This document shows positions 25,940 to 33,364 of a stretch of 33,364 nt of DNA, piece after piece. The stretch spans positions 1-33,364 of the forward strand of contig JAITFB010000042.1 of NCBI GenBank assembly GCA_031281695.1, written 5' to 3'. Under the pieces are notes generated by a model that was not told the origin of the DNA, searched no databases, and worked only from the letters and a program-made list of their open reading frames with translations. The stretch's first letter is position 1, and the number at the start of each line of letters is the position of its first letter. The stretch is from Candidatus Servula neotermitis. Lineage in GTDB: Bacteria > Actinomycetota > Actinomycetes > Actinomycetales > Bifidobacteriaceae. The position numbers were made by a program, and so were the translations under genes.

Positions 25940-27958
25940 ATGTCCTTGGATAACGAAGCTGACCAGCGGGTGGGACAGTTGGTTGATGGAAGATATGAAG
26001 TTCTAGCTAAAATCGCTCGCGGCGGAATGGCTACGGTTTATCAGGCTTATGATCGAAAATTGGATCGTTTAGTTGCGCTCAAATTAATGCATCAACATTT
26101 GACTGAAGGAGAAGAAGGCCAAGATTTTTTACGGCGTTTCGATCGAGAAGCCAGGACTGCTGCTCAATTAAATCATAAAAATATCGTTCGTATTTATGAC
26201 CAAGGTGAATTTGAAGGTCAACGTTATTTAACTATGGAGTATGTCGAAGGTATTACATTACGGGAACTTTTAAAACGGGAAAAAACTCTTTCAGTCAAAG
26301 ACTCGCTCAATACAGTAATAGCTCTTTTACAGGCTTTAGAAAACGCTCACTCTTTAGGCTTAGTCCACCGAGACATTAAACCCGAAAATGTATTGATCGA
26401 CCGCCATGGGGGAGTCCACTTGACTGACTTTGGCCTGAGTAAAGCTGTAGCTGAATCGAAATCAACTGCGACTGGGATCATTTTAGGGACTGTCGCATAT
26501 GTTGCTCCGGAAATTGTAGATCGCGGCGTCGTGTCTCCGCAAGCTGATATATATTCATTAGGCGTTTTAATGTTTGAACTCTTGACTGGGGAGCCGCCTT
26601 ATGTTGGAAAAACTGCTGTTCAAACTGCTTTTATGCACGTAAAAAAAACTGTCCCTAATGTTCATCAGCTTTATTCAAACATTCACCCTTATGTATCTAA
26701 ATTAATCGAAACTTTTTGTTCCAAAGACCTCCAAGTTAGACCTGAAAACGCTACTCAAGCTCTGCAATTGGCCGTTCAAGTCAAAGCCGCTTTGAGACCT
26801 CAGGATTTGAATCAAAAAACTTCGGACTGGGATAACATGAACCAAGCAACTGAAGTATTTCAAGCTCCAGCAGCTTTACCTTTGGAGCTCGAAGATGCTG
26901 ACACTGAAATTGTACAAGGGCCTCAAGACGACAGATACGCGAATTTGGATCATAGCAGTCAGTTATCAATTGCTGATAGTCAAAATGAACCAGCTAAAAA
27001 CGCCAACGCTAATGCCAGCTCTAATTTTTTGAGCGATCCAGTTAGCCAAGATATTGACGCTAAGCCCAGGCATCGAGGGCGTAATATAATAATTGCTTTG
27101 ATTTTTTTAGTCGCTTTGGGAGTAGGAGGTTGGTGGTGGTGGAATAATGAAGGTCCTGGAGCTTATAGAACTTTCCCTCTGGATTTAGTTGGAGCGACCC
27201 AAGCTAATGCTGAACATTATCTAAATGAACAATCGATTGTGTTTCAAAGTCTGGAAGATTGGTCGCTCAGCATCCCTTTGGGCTCAGTTATTACTAGCCA
27301 GCCGGAACCAGGCAGCTCATTTAAATACCACGAAACTACTTTGACTTTGATCGTTTCTAAAGGCGTTCATTATGTGAAGTTTCCAGCTGAAATTGTTAAA
27401 AAACCTGTTAGCGAAGCCGAAAAGATTCTCAAAGCGGCGGGTTTTGTAGTGACAACTCAATCCAAGTATAGTTTAGAAGTGCCTAAAGACCAAGTAATGG
27501 ACGCTTCTCGCTCAACTGAAGAATCAGTAATTTATGGCGAAACTATTACCTTGACTGTTAGCAACGGGCCTGAACCCGTAAAAATGCCGAACTTATTGAA
27601 TGAGTCGAGATCCGAAGCTATAGCTCAATTAGATCGGCTTAAGATAAAGTTTCAGCTGACTGAGGAATATTCTGAAGAATATGCTCAAGATTCGGTGATG
27701 GGGCAATCGGCTAAAGCGGAGGCTGAATTACGTCAAGGCGATACAGTTACTTTAGTTATTTCGTTGGGCAAGCCTGTGACAGTGCCTAATTTGGTTGGGA
27801 AGAGTCAAGCCAACGCGCATCAAGCTTTGGAAATTTTAGGATTGCTCTATGAGGATTTGCAAATCGGTAGCGGTGCGTTAGGATTAGTCCAATCGCAAGA
27901 TCCTCCAGCGGAAACGGTGGTTAAAGCTGGTACGACTATTACTTTGAATATAGTTTGA
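25940..27958 (+). CDS. PASTA-domain Ser/Thr protein kinase
   Basis: Kinase motifs ARGGMATVYQAYDRKLDRLVALKLM, HRDIKPENVLID, DFGLSK, GTVAYVAPE; TM segment IIIALIFLVALGVGGWWWW; about four extracellular PASTA repeats. Confidence 0.95.
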   Translation: MSLDNEADQRVGQLVDGRYEVLAKIARGGMATVYQAYDRKLDRLVALKLMHQHLTEGEEGQDFLRRFDREARTAAQLNHKNIVRIYDQGEFEGQRYLTMEYVEGITLRELLKREKTLSVKDSLNTVIALLQALENAHSLGLVHRDIKPENVLIDRHGGVHLTDFGLSKAVAESKSTATGIILGTVAYVAPEIVDRGVVSPQADIYSLGVLMFELLTGEPPYVGKTAVQTAFMHVKKTVPNVHQLYSNIHPYVSKLIETFCSKDLQVRPENATQALQLAVQVKAALRPQDLNQKTSDWDNMNQATEVFQAPAALPLELEDADTEIVQGPQDDRYANLDHSSQLSIADSQNEPAKNANANASSNFLSDPVSQDIDAKPRHRGRNIIIALIFLVALGVGGWWWWNNEGPGAYRTFPLDLVGATQANAEHYLNEQSIVFQSLEDWSLSIPLGSVITSQPEPGSSFKYHETTLTLIVSKGVHYVKFPAEIVKKPVSEAEKILKAAGFVVTTQSKYSLEVPKDQVMDASRSTEESVIYGETITLTVSNGPEPVKMPNLLNESRSEAIAQLDRLKIKFQLTEEYSEEYAQDSVMGQSAKAEAELRQGDTVTLVISLGKPVTVPNLVGKSQANAHQALEILGLLYEDLQIGSGALGLVQSQDPPAETVVKAGTTITLNIV

Positions 27959-28002
27959 GGTTCAATTAATCATTGACATCCGATTATTTTTCTCGATTCC
28001 TT

Positions 28003-28008
28003 TAAACT
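28003..28008 (+). promoter_or_regulatory. -10-like TAAACT, 6 nt before the nfnA-like ATG
   Basis: ttTAAACTaaacatATG. Confidence 0.65.
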
Positions 28009-28014
28009 AAACAT

Positions 28015-28848
28015 ATGTACAAAGTCTTAGAAGTTGAACATCTAAATCCTACTGTAACTCGTTTGAAGGTTGAAGCGCCTGAAGTCGCAAGAAAAGCTTT
28101 ACCGGGTCAGTTTGTGATTGTGCGCACTGATGAAGCGGGGGAGCGTATCCCCTTGACTATTTCCAATTATGATCGCGGCTTAGGTCATATTGAAATTATT
28201 TTCCAGATTGTTGGAAGCGAAACTTTCTTGTTGGATCGAAAAAAACCTGGAGATTATTTATCCGATATTGCTGGTCCTTTAGGGATTGCTTCCGAAACTC
28301 AAGGAAAAAATAAAGTGGCTGTTGTCGGCGGAGGAGTTGGTTGCGCTATCGCTTTACCAGTCGCTCGCCAATTCGCTCAAGATGGGGCGGTCGTCCATTC
28401 GATTGTGGGATTTCGTACGCGAGATTTAGTTATCTTAGAAGATGAGTTTAAAGATTTTAGCGCTGAATTTAGGATGATGACTGATGATGGAAGTTATGGT
28501 CAAAAAGGTTTAGTCACCAACGCTTTAGAAGAATTGATTTGCGCAGGCCATCAATACGATGAAGTTTTTGCGGTCGGACCTGTGATCATGATGAAGTTTG
28601 TCGCTCAACTCACTAAGCAATATAAAGTCAAAACTAAAGTTTCCATGAACCCAATTATGGTCGATGGAACTGGAATGTGCGGCGCTTGCCGCGTACAAGT
28701 CGGCTCTGAAACTAAATTCGCTTGCGTTCATGGGCCAGATTTCGACGGACATTTGATTGATTACGACTTATTGATGCGTCGTAATACTCAATACCGCGAT
28801 AAAGAACAAGCGAATGTACAAGAAGTTGGGATGGTATGCAATGCCTGA
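28015..28848 (+). CDS. NfnA-type FAD/[2Fe-2S] subunit (sulfide/dihydroorotate dehydrogenase-like FAD/NAD-binding protein)
   Basis: 277 aa; GQFVIVRTDEAGERIPLTI, GGGVGCAIALPVARQF, Cys cluster GTGMCGACRVQVGSETKFACVHGPDFDGHLID; overlaps the next gene by 8 nt. Confidence 0.88.
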   Translation: MYKVLEVEHLNPTVTRLKVEAPEVARKALPGQFVIVRTDEAGERIPLTISNYDRGLGHIEIIFQIVGSETFLLDRKKPGDYLSDIAGPLGIASETQGKNKVAVVGGGVGCAIALPVARQFAQDGAVVHSIVGFRTRDLVILEDEFKDFSAEFRMMTDDGSYGQKGLVTNALEELICAGHQYDEVFAVGPVIMMKFVAQLTKQYKVKTKVSMNPIMVDGTGMCGACRVQVGSETKFACVHGPDFDGHLIDYDLLMRRNTQYRDKEQANVQEVGMVCNA

Positions 28849-30250
28849 AGTAAAAAAAATTAACCGCCAAAAAGAAAAAACTCCTATGCCTCAGTTGAGT
28901 CCTGAGGTAAGGATTACGAATTTCGATGAAGTAGCTTTAGGCTTAGACAGAGAAGCTGCGATTAACGAAGCTATGCGTTGTTTAGGTTGTCCAGATCAAC
29001 CTTGCGTAGGGAAGTGTCCAGTAGGTGTTCCCATTCCAGCGTTTATCAATTGCATTGTGCGCGATAATCCCAAAGCTGCCATTAAAACCATTAAGCGCCA
29101 AAATCTTTTTCCAGCTATTTGCGGAAGGGTTTGTCCTCAAGAGAGCCAATGCGAATCAGTTTGCGTAAGGGCGCGGAACGGTCAACCCGTCGGAATTGGT
29201 TACCTAGAAAGATATGTAGCTGATACTGCTGCGCGTGAAAATTTAGAAGATCCGACTCGAGTTCCCAACCCTACTGGAAAGAAAGTGGCGATTGTTGGTT
29301 CAGGACCTGGAGGCTTGGCCGCTGCTGGAGAGTTAGCTAAAGCTGGGCATGCTGTAACGGTTTTTGAAGCTTTGCATAAGCCTGGCGGAGTTTTGGAATA
29401 TGGCATTCCTCAGTTTCGTTTGCCTAAAGATATTGTAGCCCGGGAAGTGTCTAAATTGAAGGAGTTAGGCGTTAGAATCAAGACCAATGTTATTGTAGGC
29501 AAATCGGTCACTATTGACGAATTGTTGGACTTGGAAGGTTTCGACGCAGTCTATATTGGATCCGGCGCTGGATTGCCGACTTTTATGAATATTCCCGGCG
29601 AAAATTTCAATGGAGTTTTTTCAGCTAACGAGTATTTGACTCGAACTAATTTAATGAAAGGTTATTTGCCTGAAACTCGAACTCCGGTTTATCGCGCTAA
29701 AAAAGCTGCTATAGTTGGTGGTGGAAATGTAGCCATGGATGCAGCTCGATGCGCTCGGCGCTTAGGCGCTGACGTAACTATTATTTATAGGCGTTCCGAA
29801 GCTGAATTACCAGCGCGCGCTGAAGAAGTTGAACACGCTAAAGAAGAAGGTATTAAGTTCCAAATGTTGACTTCACCTGTGGAAATCCAAGCTGACGAAA
29901 ATAATTGGGTCAACCAAGTCAAATGCGAAACTATGATTTTGGGAGAACCTGACGCTTCGGGTCGACGACGTCCGCAACCTACTGGCGAATACGTGACGCT
30001 CGAATGCGATTGCGTAATCATGGCCATTGGTAACTCGCCCAATCCTTTGATTGGTCAAACTACTCCTGGTTTGGATTTGCAAAAATGGGGTGGTATTATC
30101 GTGACTGATGAAACTACTGGGCAAACTACTAAGTCTAAAGTCTGGGCTGGCGGGGATGCTGTGAGTGGTGCTGCGACCGTTATTTTGGCGCTTGGTGCTG
30201 GAAAAGCCGCTGCGAAGGCGATTAATCAGTATTTAAAAACTGCATCTTAA
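28841..30250 (+). CDS. NfnB / NADPH-dependent glutamate synthase small-subunit-like flavoprotein
   Basis: Cys motifs CLGCPDQPCVGKCPVGVPIP and CGRVCPQESQCESVC; GSGPGGLAAAGELAKAGHAVTVFEA; GGGNVAMDAARCARRLGADVTIIYRR. ATG at 28841 is preferred over the ORF track start 28814. Confidence 0.88.
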   Translation: MPEVKKINRQKEKTPMPQLSPEVRITNFDEVALGLDREAAINEAMRCLGCPDQPCVGKCPVGVPIPAFINCIVRDNPKAAIKTIKRQNLFPAICGRVCPQESQCESVCVRARNGQPVGIGYLERYVADTAARENLEDPTRVPNPTGKKVAIVGSGPGGLAAAGELAKAGHAVTVFEALHKPGGVLEYGIPQFRLPKDIVAREVSKLKELGVRIKTNVIVGKSVTIDELLDLEGFDAVYIGSGAGLPTFMNIPGENFNGVFSANEYLTRTNLMKGYLPETRTPVYRAKKAAIVGGGNVAMDAARCARRLGADVTIIYRRSEAELPARAEEVEHAKEEGIKFQMLTSPVEIQADENNWVNQVKCETMILGEPDASGRRRPQPTGEYVTLECDCVIMAIGNSPNPLIGQTTPGLDLQKWGGIIVTDETTGQTTKSKVWAGGDAVSGAATVILALGAGKAAAKAINQYLKTAS

Positions 30251-30445
30251 TACTCAATTACAAGACTGGCGATTTTAGGTCTTGGGCTTTTACAGGTCAG
30301 TAATTCGAGGATTTAGTAACAGCTGAGTTTTCAAACTGCTGGTCGATTAATACGATTATGAACACTAATTTAGGCAAATCGAATACTTAATCGCAGTTAG
30401 TGACATTCGATGATTAGGTTTTTCCGGCGTTATAATTTAATCGGT

Positions 30446-30451
30446 TAAGCT
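30446..30451 (+). promoter_or_regulatory. -10-like TAAGCT, 6 nt before the dehydrogenase ATG
   Basis: gtTAAGCTattagcATG. Confidence 0.55.
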
Positions 30452-30457
30452 ATTAGC

Positions 30458-31426
30458 ATGAGTTATTCTTTAGTTATTCCAGCATATGATCCCATCTCCG
30501 AGCCCGTTTTACGAAGCGATTGGTTTGATGCTCGATGCCGAGAACTTTTTTCTCAAGTTTTCGTCTATCACGATGGTTCTTCTCAAGTTGATCAATGGGT
30601 AGAGCGACTCAGAGGTCAAGATTTTGTTTTGTTGGTCGGGGCTTGTCCTAAAGGGGTATTTTCTCAGTTGGGTCCAAACGACTCCCCTAAATTGGTTTCG
30701 TTTTGTTATACAGGGGTTGAGACAGTCAATGATGTTGCGGAGATTCAGGCTCAAGGAACGGTCTGTACTCGATTGGTGCATTTCGACGATTATGCGATAG
30801 CGGAACATACTTTAGCATTGACTTTGGCTTGTACTCGTAAAATCGTTCAAGTCGACCGCGAAATTCGGGTTGGTCATTGGCCGAAACCGACTGTAACTCA
30901 ACTCAAAGGAAAGACCGTAGGGATTTTGGGTTTGGGAGGAATCGGTAAAGAATATGCAAAAATGTGTTATGCTCTTGGTGCGAAAATTTTAGCTTGGGAT
31001 ATTGTCCAAGATGTAGGGTTCATTCAATCGGTCGAAGGGGAGTTTACGGATGATTTGGATTACCTAATGAATAATTCCCAAATCGTGAGTGTGCATTTGG
31101 CCGCTAATGATGCAACATTTGGCCTGATTAAATCGCATCATTTAGCTAAATTGAATCCGGGCTCAATTATCATTAATACCGCTCGAGCTGAAGTCATTGA
31201 AGCTGGGGCTATGTATGAGCGTTTGGCTCAAGGCGATATTCAAGGCGGATTCGATGTTTGGGAAAAAGAGCCTTTGGCTCAAGATGATCCTCTGCGCGAG
31301 TTAGAAAATGTGGTTCATACTTCCCATAACGCTTACCGCACGATAGAAACTTCTTGGCGTACAATTGAATTAGGTCTGAACAATATTGAAGCTTTTATTT
31401 CCGGCCACCCACAAAATATGGTCTAA
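30458..31426 (+). CDS. D-isomer-specific 2-hydroxyacid dehydrogenase family protein
   Basis: 322 aa; GKTVGILGLGGIGKEYAKMCYALGAKILAWD, HLAANDATFGLI, NPGSIIINTARAEVI, GGFDVWEKEPL. Confidence 0.87.
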   Translation: MSYSLVIPAYDPISEPVLRSDWFDARCRELFSQVFVYHDGSSQVDQWVERLRGQDFVLLVGACPKGVFSQLGPNDSPKLVSFCYTGVETVNDVAEIQAQGTVCTRLVHFDDYAIAEHTLALTLACTRKIVQVDREIRVGHWPKPTVTQLKGKTVGILGLGGIGKEYAKMCYALGAKILAWDIVQDVGFIQSVEGEFTDDLDYLMNNSQIVSVHLAANDATFGLIKSHHLAKLNPGSIIINTARAEVIEAGAMYERLAQGDIQGGFDVWEKEPLAQDDPLRELENVVHTSHNAYRTIETSWRTIELGLNNIEAFISGHPQNMV

Positions 31427-31586
31427 GGGTCATAAATATATCATTGTGCCAATATATTTTAGGGTACTCTTGAGATTGCCGGTCTGTTCAGTTATCAATT
31501 AACAATCCCTGAAGCTTGAGGTGATTGGGCTTTCGATCCAGCAGTGATGGCCACACCGCATAACTAATTCCTAACCCCTACTTTCC

Positions 31587-31830
31587 CGCCAACGGCTCCT
31601 TCACCCTCGCCAATCCCACGTAACTAACTACTAATTCCTACTATTTTCGCTAAAGGCTCCTTCGCAGACACCATCTCTCATCGATTATTAACTATTAATT
31701 TCCCCCCGCCAAAGGCTCCTTCGCAGATACCATCTCTCATCGATTATTTACTGTTAACTATTAGCTATTGATTGCCTCCCGCCAACTGCTCCCTCCCTCC
31801 AATTAACCAACCTCCCGCTAGTGGAGTTTT
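31587..31830 (+). repeat. Imperfect tandem repeat, about 59-73 nt units
   Basis: Units start at 31587, 31648, 31707 and (partial) 31780: CGCYAAMGGCTCCTTCRC...; 31648 and 31707 units share ...aaaggctccttcgcaga-accatctctcatcgattatt-act. Confidence 0.8.
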
Positions 31831-31915
31831 GGTTAACGATAAACTTTCCGTTATCATACCGCACATATTTTAGTTTCAGAATAATTATTTTAGTTGTGAT
31901 TTTCTCCTGAAAGAG

Positions 31916-31933
31916 GTTTTGCACAAATAAAAA
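31916..31933 (+). repeat. 18-bp inverted repeat, left copy
   Basis: gttttgcacaaataaaaa; exact reverse complement at 33290-33307. Confidence 0.85.
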
Positions 31934-32017
31934 TGTTATTTTAGACCCTAAAATCGGGAGATAATCTGAACTTAGCTTGCAGCAGGAGCTGCGAAACAAT
32001 GTAGAAAGGCATACCTT

Positions 32018-32959
32018 ATGAAAGAAAACCTGAAGAAAATGGATCAGATTATTTTGAAAAAACGAGAGTATTACTATTTGAATCACTACTTGGTGTTTAA
32101 ATGGTTTTTCGGCACTGAGGAGAATAAAGCGTTCTTGGCTTCATTGCTCTTCAGCATATTGGGCGGTGACAAAAGTGACTTCGACGAGTTACAGTATCTC
32201 GACCCTAATAATATCGGCGATTCGATTGACGAAAAATATACAGAAATGGATATATTCGTCCAGGATAAAACTGGTCGTTTGATTAATTTAGAAATGCAAA
32301 ATTATTCGCAATCAGATTTGGCTGAAAGAATGGTGTATTATGGTTTTCGTCTAATCGTCAGTCAATCGATTAAGGGCAAGCCGTACAGCGAATTAAAACC
32401 TGCGGTATCGATTTGGATCACTTCTCATATCCCCTGGGAGGAAGACGATGATGTGATCCACTCTTATAAACTTTTAGCAGTGAAACGTTATACAAATTTA
32501 ACTGAACTCTTCAATATTGTCACGCTCTCTCCTGATAAAATAAAAATAGATGAGCTCCCTAATATTGGTTCAGCACAACCGAGCATTGAGTTCTGGTTGG
32601 CCTTCGTGGGGGCGCAGAGTAAGGAGGAGTTAATGGCAATTGCTCAAAAGTCATCGATTATTGACCAAGCATGGAGCAAAATGAATGACTATAACATTAG
32701 TTTTGCTGATCGCTTGGCAGCTATGTCGGTTTTCAAACGTGAACAAGATATGGCATCCTTAAAAGCCAACGTAAGGATCGCTAAACAACAAGGGCTTGAG
32801 CAAGGTCTCCAACAAGGCAAACAAGAAGGTCTCGAACAAGGTCTCCAACAAGGCGAACAAAACAAACAGCGCGAAATCGCTCAGGCTATGCTCAAACGAG
32901 GGATGAACCTTGATGACATTGTCGCAGTGACCGGTCTAACCCTCGATCAACTCACTTAA
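32018..32959 (+). CDS. Rpn family / PD-(D/E)XK nuclease family putative transposase
   Basis: 313 aa; KYTEMDIFVQDKTGRLINLEMQNYSQSDLAERMVYYGFRLIVSQSIKGKPYSELKP; C-terminal Gln/Gly/Glu repeats and LKRGMNLDDIVAVTGLTLDQL. SD-like AGAAAGG at 32003-32009. Confidence 0.88.
   Translation: MKENLKKMDQIILKKREYYYLNHYLVFKWFFGTEENKAFLASLLFSILGGDKSDFDELQYLDPNNIGDSIDEKYTEMDIFVQDKTGRLINLEMQNYSQSDLAERMVYYGFRLIVSQSIKGKPYSELKPAVSIWITSHIPWEEDDDVIHSYKLLAVKRYTNLTELFNIVTLSPDKIKIDELPNIGSAQPSIEFWLAFVGAQSKEELMAIAQKSSIIDQAWSKMNDYNISFADRLAAMSVFKREQDMASLKANVRIAKQQGLEQGLQQGKQEGLEQGLQQGEQNKQREIAQAMLKRGMNLDDIVAVTGLTLDQLT
32801..32854 (+). repeat. In-frame 36-bp tandem repeat in the Rpn C-terminus
   Basis: caaggtctccaacaaggc at 32801-32818 and 32837-32854; encodes EGLEQGLQQGKQ / EGLEQGLQQGEQ. 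Confidence 0.85.
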
Positions 32960-32979
32960 CCCAAACCCAATCCTGCGTT

Positions 32980-33005
32980 GTAGGGGCGGATCGATGTATC
33001 CGCCC
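32980..33005 (+). repeat. GTAGGGGCG...CCGCC hairpin-type dispersed repeat
   Basis: gtaggGGGCGGATcgatgtATCCGCCC-type: perfect 8-bp arms 32984-32991 / 32998-33005. Confidence 0.7.
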
Positions 33006-33030
33006 TCTTACCCAACACATCTCCAACCTC

Positions 33031-33100
33031 CTGCCCACGGCTCTTTCACTTCTGGCGATCCCACCTAACCAACCCCTAGAACAATTCCCAACCCCTATGC
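33031..33100 (+). repeat. Dispersed relative of the 31587 unit
   Basis: ctgcccacggctctttcacttctggcgatcccacctaaccaacccctagaacaattccca versus cgccaacggctccttcaccctcgccaatcccacgtaactaactactaattccta. Confidence 0.65.
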
Positions 33101-33112
33101 TAATCTATATAT

Positions 33113-33214
33113 ATGTCTGCGTCAGGTCACGTCCGGAATGGTTTCGACTATTCGGGGGGGGGATTTCGGCCTTTTTTTAACGCAGGTGCAAATTTTTCGG
33201 CACCCGTTTTTTGA
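33113..33214 (+). CDS. Candidate leaderless 33-aa Phe-rich small ORF with a G9 tract
   Basis: TAATCT (33101-33106), 6 nt, ATG; MSASGHVRNGFDYSGGGFRPFFNAGANFSAPVF*. Not in the supplied ORF track. Confidence 0.35.
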   Translation: MSASGHVRNGFDYSGGGFRPFFNAGANFSAPVF

Positions 33215-33289
33215 AGTCGGGTCCCACCCACCCCTCCACATCCTCCCACCCCTAGAGCTTACCCCCAATTCCGGGCTCTTTCAGAAACT

Positions 33290-33307
33290 TTTTTATTTGT
33301 GCAAAAC
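33290..33307 (-). repeat. 18-bp inverted repeat, right copy
   Basis: tttttatttgtgcaaaac; exact reverse complement of 31916-31933. Confidence 0.85.
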
Positions 33308-33364
33308 TATTTCCGAAAGGAATCATCAACCTCTTCAAAATCTCTCACCAACCCCCAAATCCCA

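Noticed and set aside
27973-27978. TTGACA as a -35 box for nfnA-like gene
   Set aside because: Spacing to TAAACT is 24 nt, too long for a standard sigma-70-type promoter; the other leaderless starts show no consistent -35.
31587-31760. Possible CRISPR array
   Set aside because: Units are 59-73 nt, degenerate and directly abutting, with no constant short repeat separated by unique spacers and no cas genes.
33135-33215. tmRNA-like signals (ggtttcgac followed by gcaaat...tga reading ANFSAPVF*)
   Set aside because: The 5' GGTTTCGAC string and AN-type tag are suggestive, but there is no matching 3' tRNA-like half with TTCGATTC, spacing is wrong, and the tag lacks a typical C-terminus. Better read as part of the 33-codon ORF.

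Overview
This 33.4 kb window looks chromosomal and comes from a fairly low-GC bacterium whose protein signatures are actinobacterial (LeuRS, UvrD2-like/DUF2342/YlbL-type S16 neighbourhood). An Nfn-type ferredoxin:NADP oxidoreductase pair suggests anaerobic metabolism. Housekeeping content: leuS (5'-truncated by the window), nagB-cutC, two tRNA-Pro genes, a NUDIX hydrolase, hisC-like, ppc, an AI-2E-family permease, rel, folD, pepP, an adenosine deaminase family gene, a truncated BglG/Mga-like regulator, holA, dxs, dxr, a YlbL-type S16 protease, a UvrD2-like helicase, a DUF2342-like protein, a PASTA Ser/Thr kinase, nfnA/nfnB-like genes, a 2-hydroxyacid dehydrogenase and an Rpn/PD-(D/E)XK gene. 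Main observations: (1) twelve annotated genes have a TANNNT -10-like hexamer (mostly TAAACT/TAAAAT) exactly 6 nt upstream of the start codon, a rigid leaderless-transcript architecture, while the Rpn gene instead has a Shine-Dalgarno-like leader. (2) Using that signal and stop/start overlaps, I find short ORFs missing from the ORF track: a 52-codon ORF joining rel and folD by ATGA overlaps at both ends, two candidate leaderless uORFs overlapping the starts of dxr and the truncated regulator, and a Phe-rich 33-codon ORF with a G9 tract. (3) Low-complexity peptide insertions occur in LeuRS, FolD, NUDIX and the helicase; some resemble the window's intergenic repeats, including a degenerate GTAGGGGCG...CCGCC repeat inside leuS. 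(4) The S16 protease lacks the expected PDZ domain, and the DUF2342-like protein appears to lack the usual metal-binding residues. (5) The Rpn gene sits between perfect 18-bp inverted repeats and within related intergenic repeats. No CRISPR array or classical IS was supported. All family calls are by eye.
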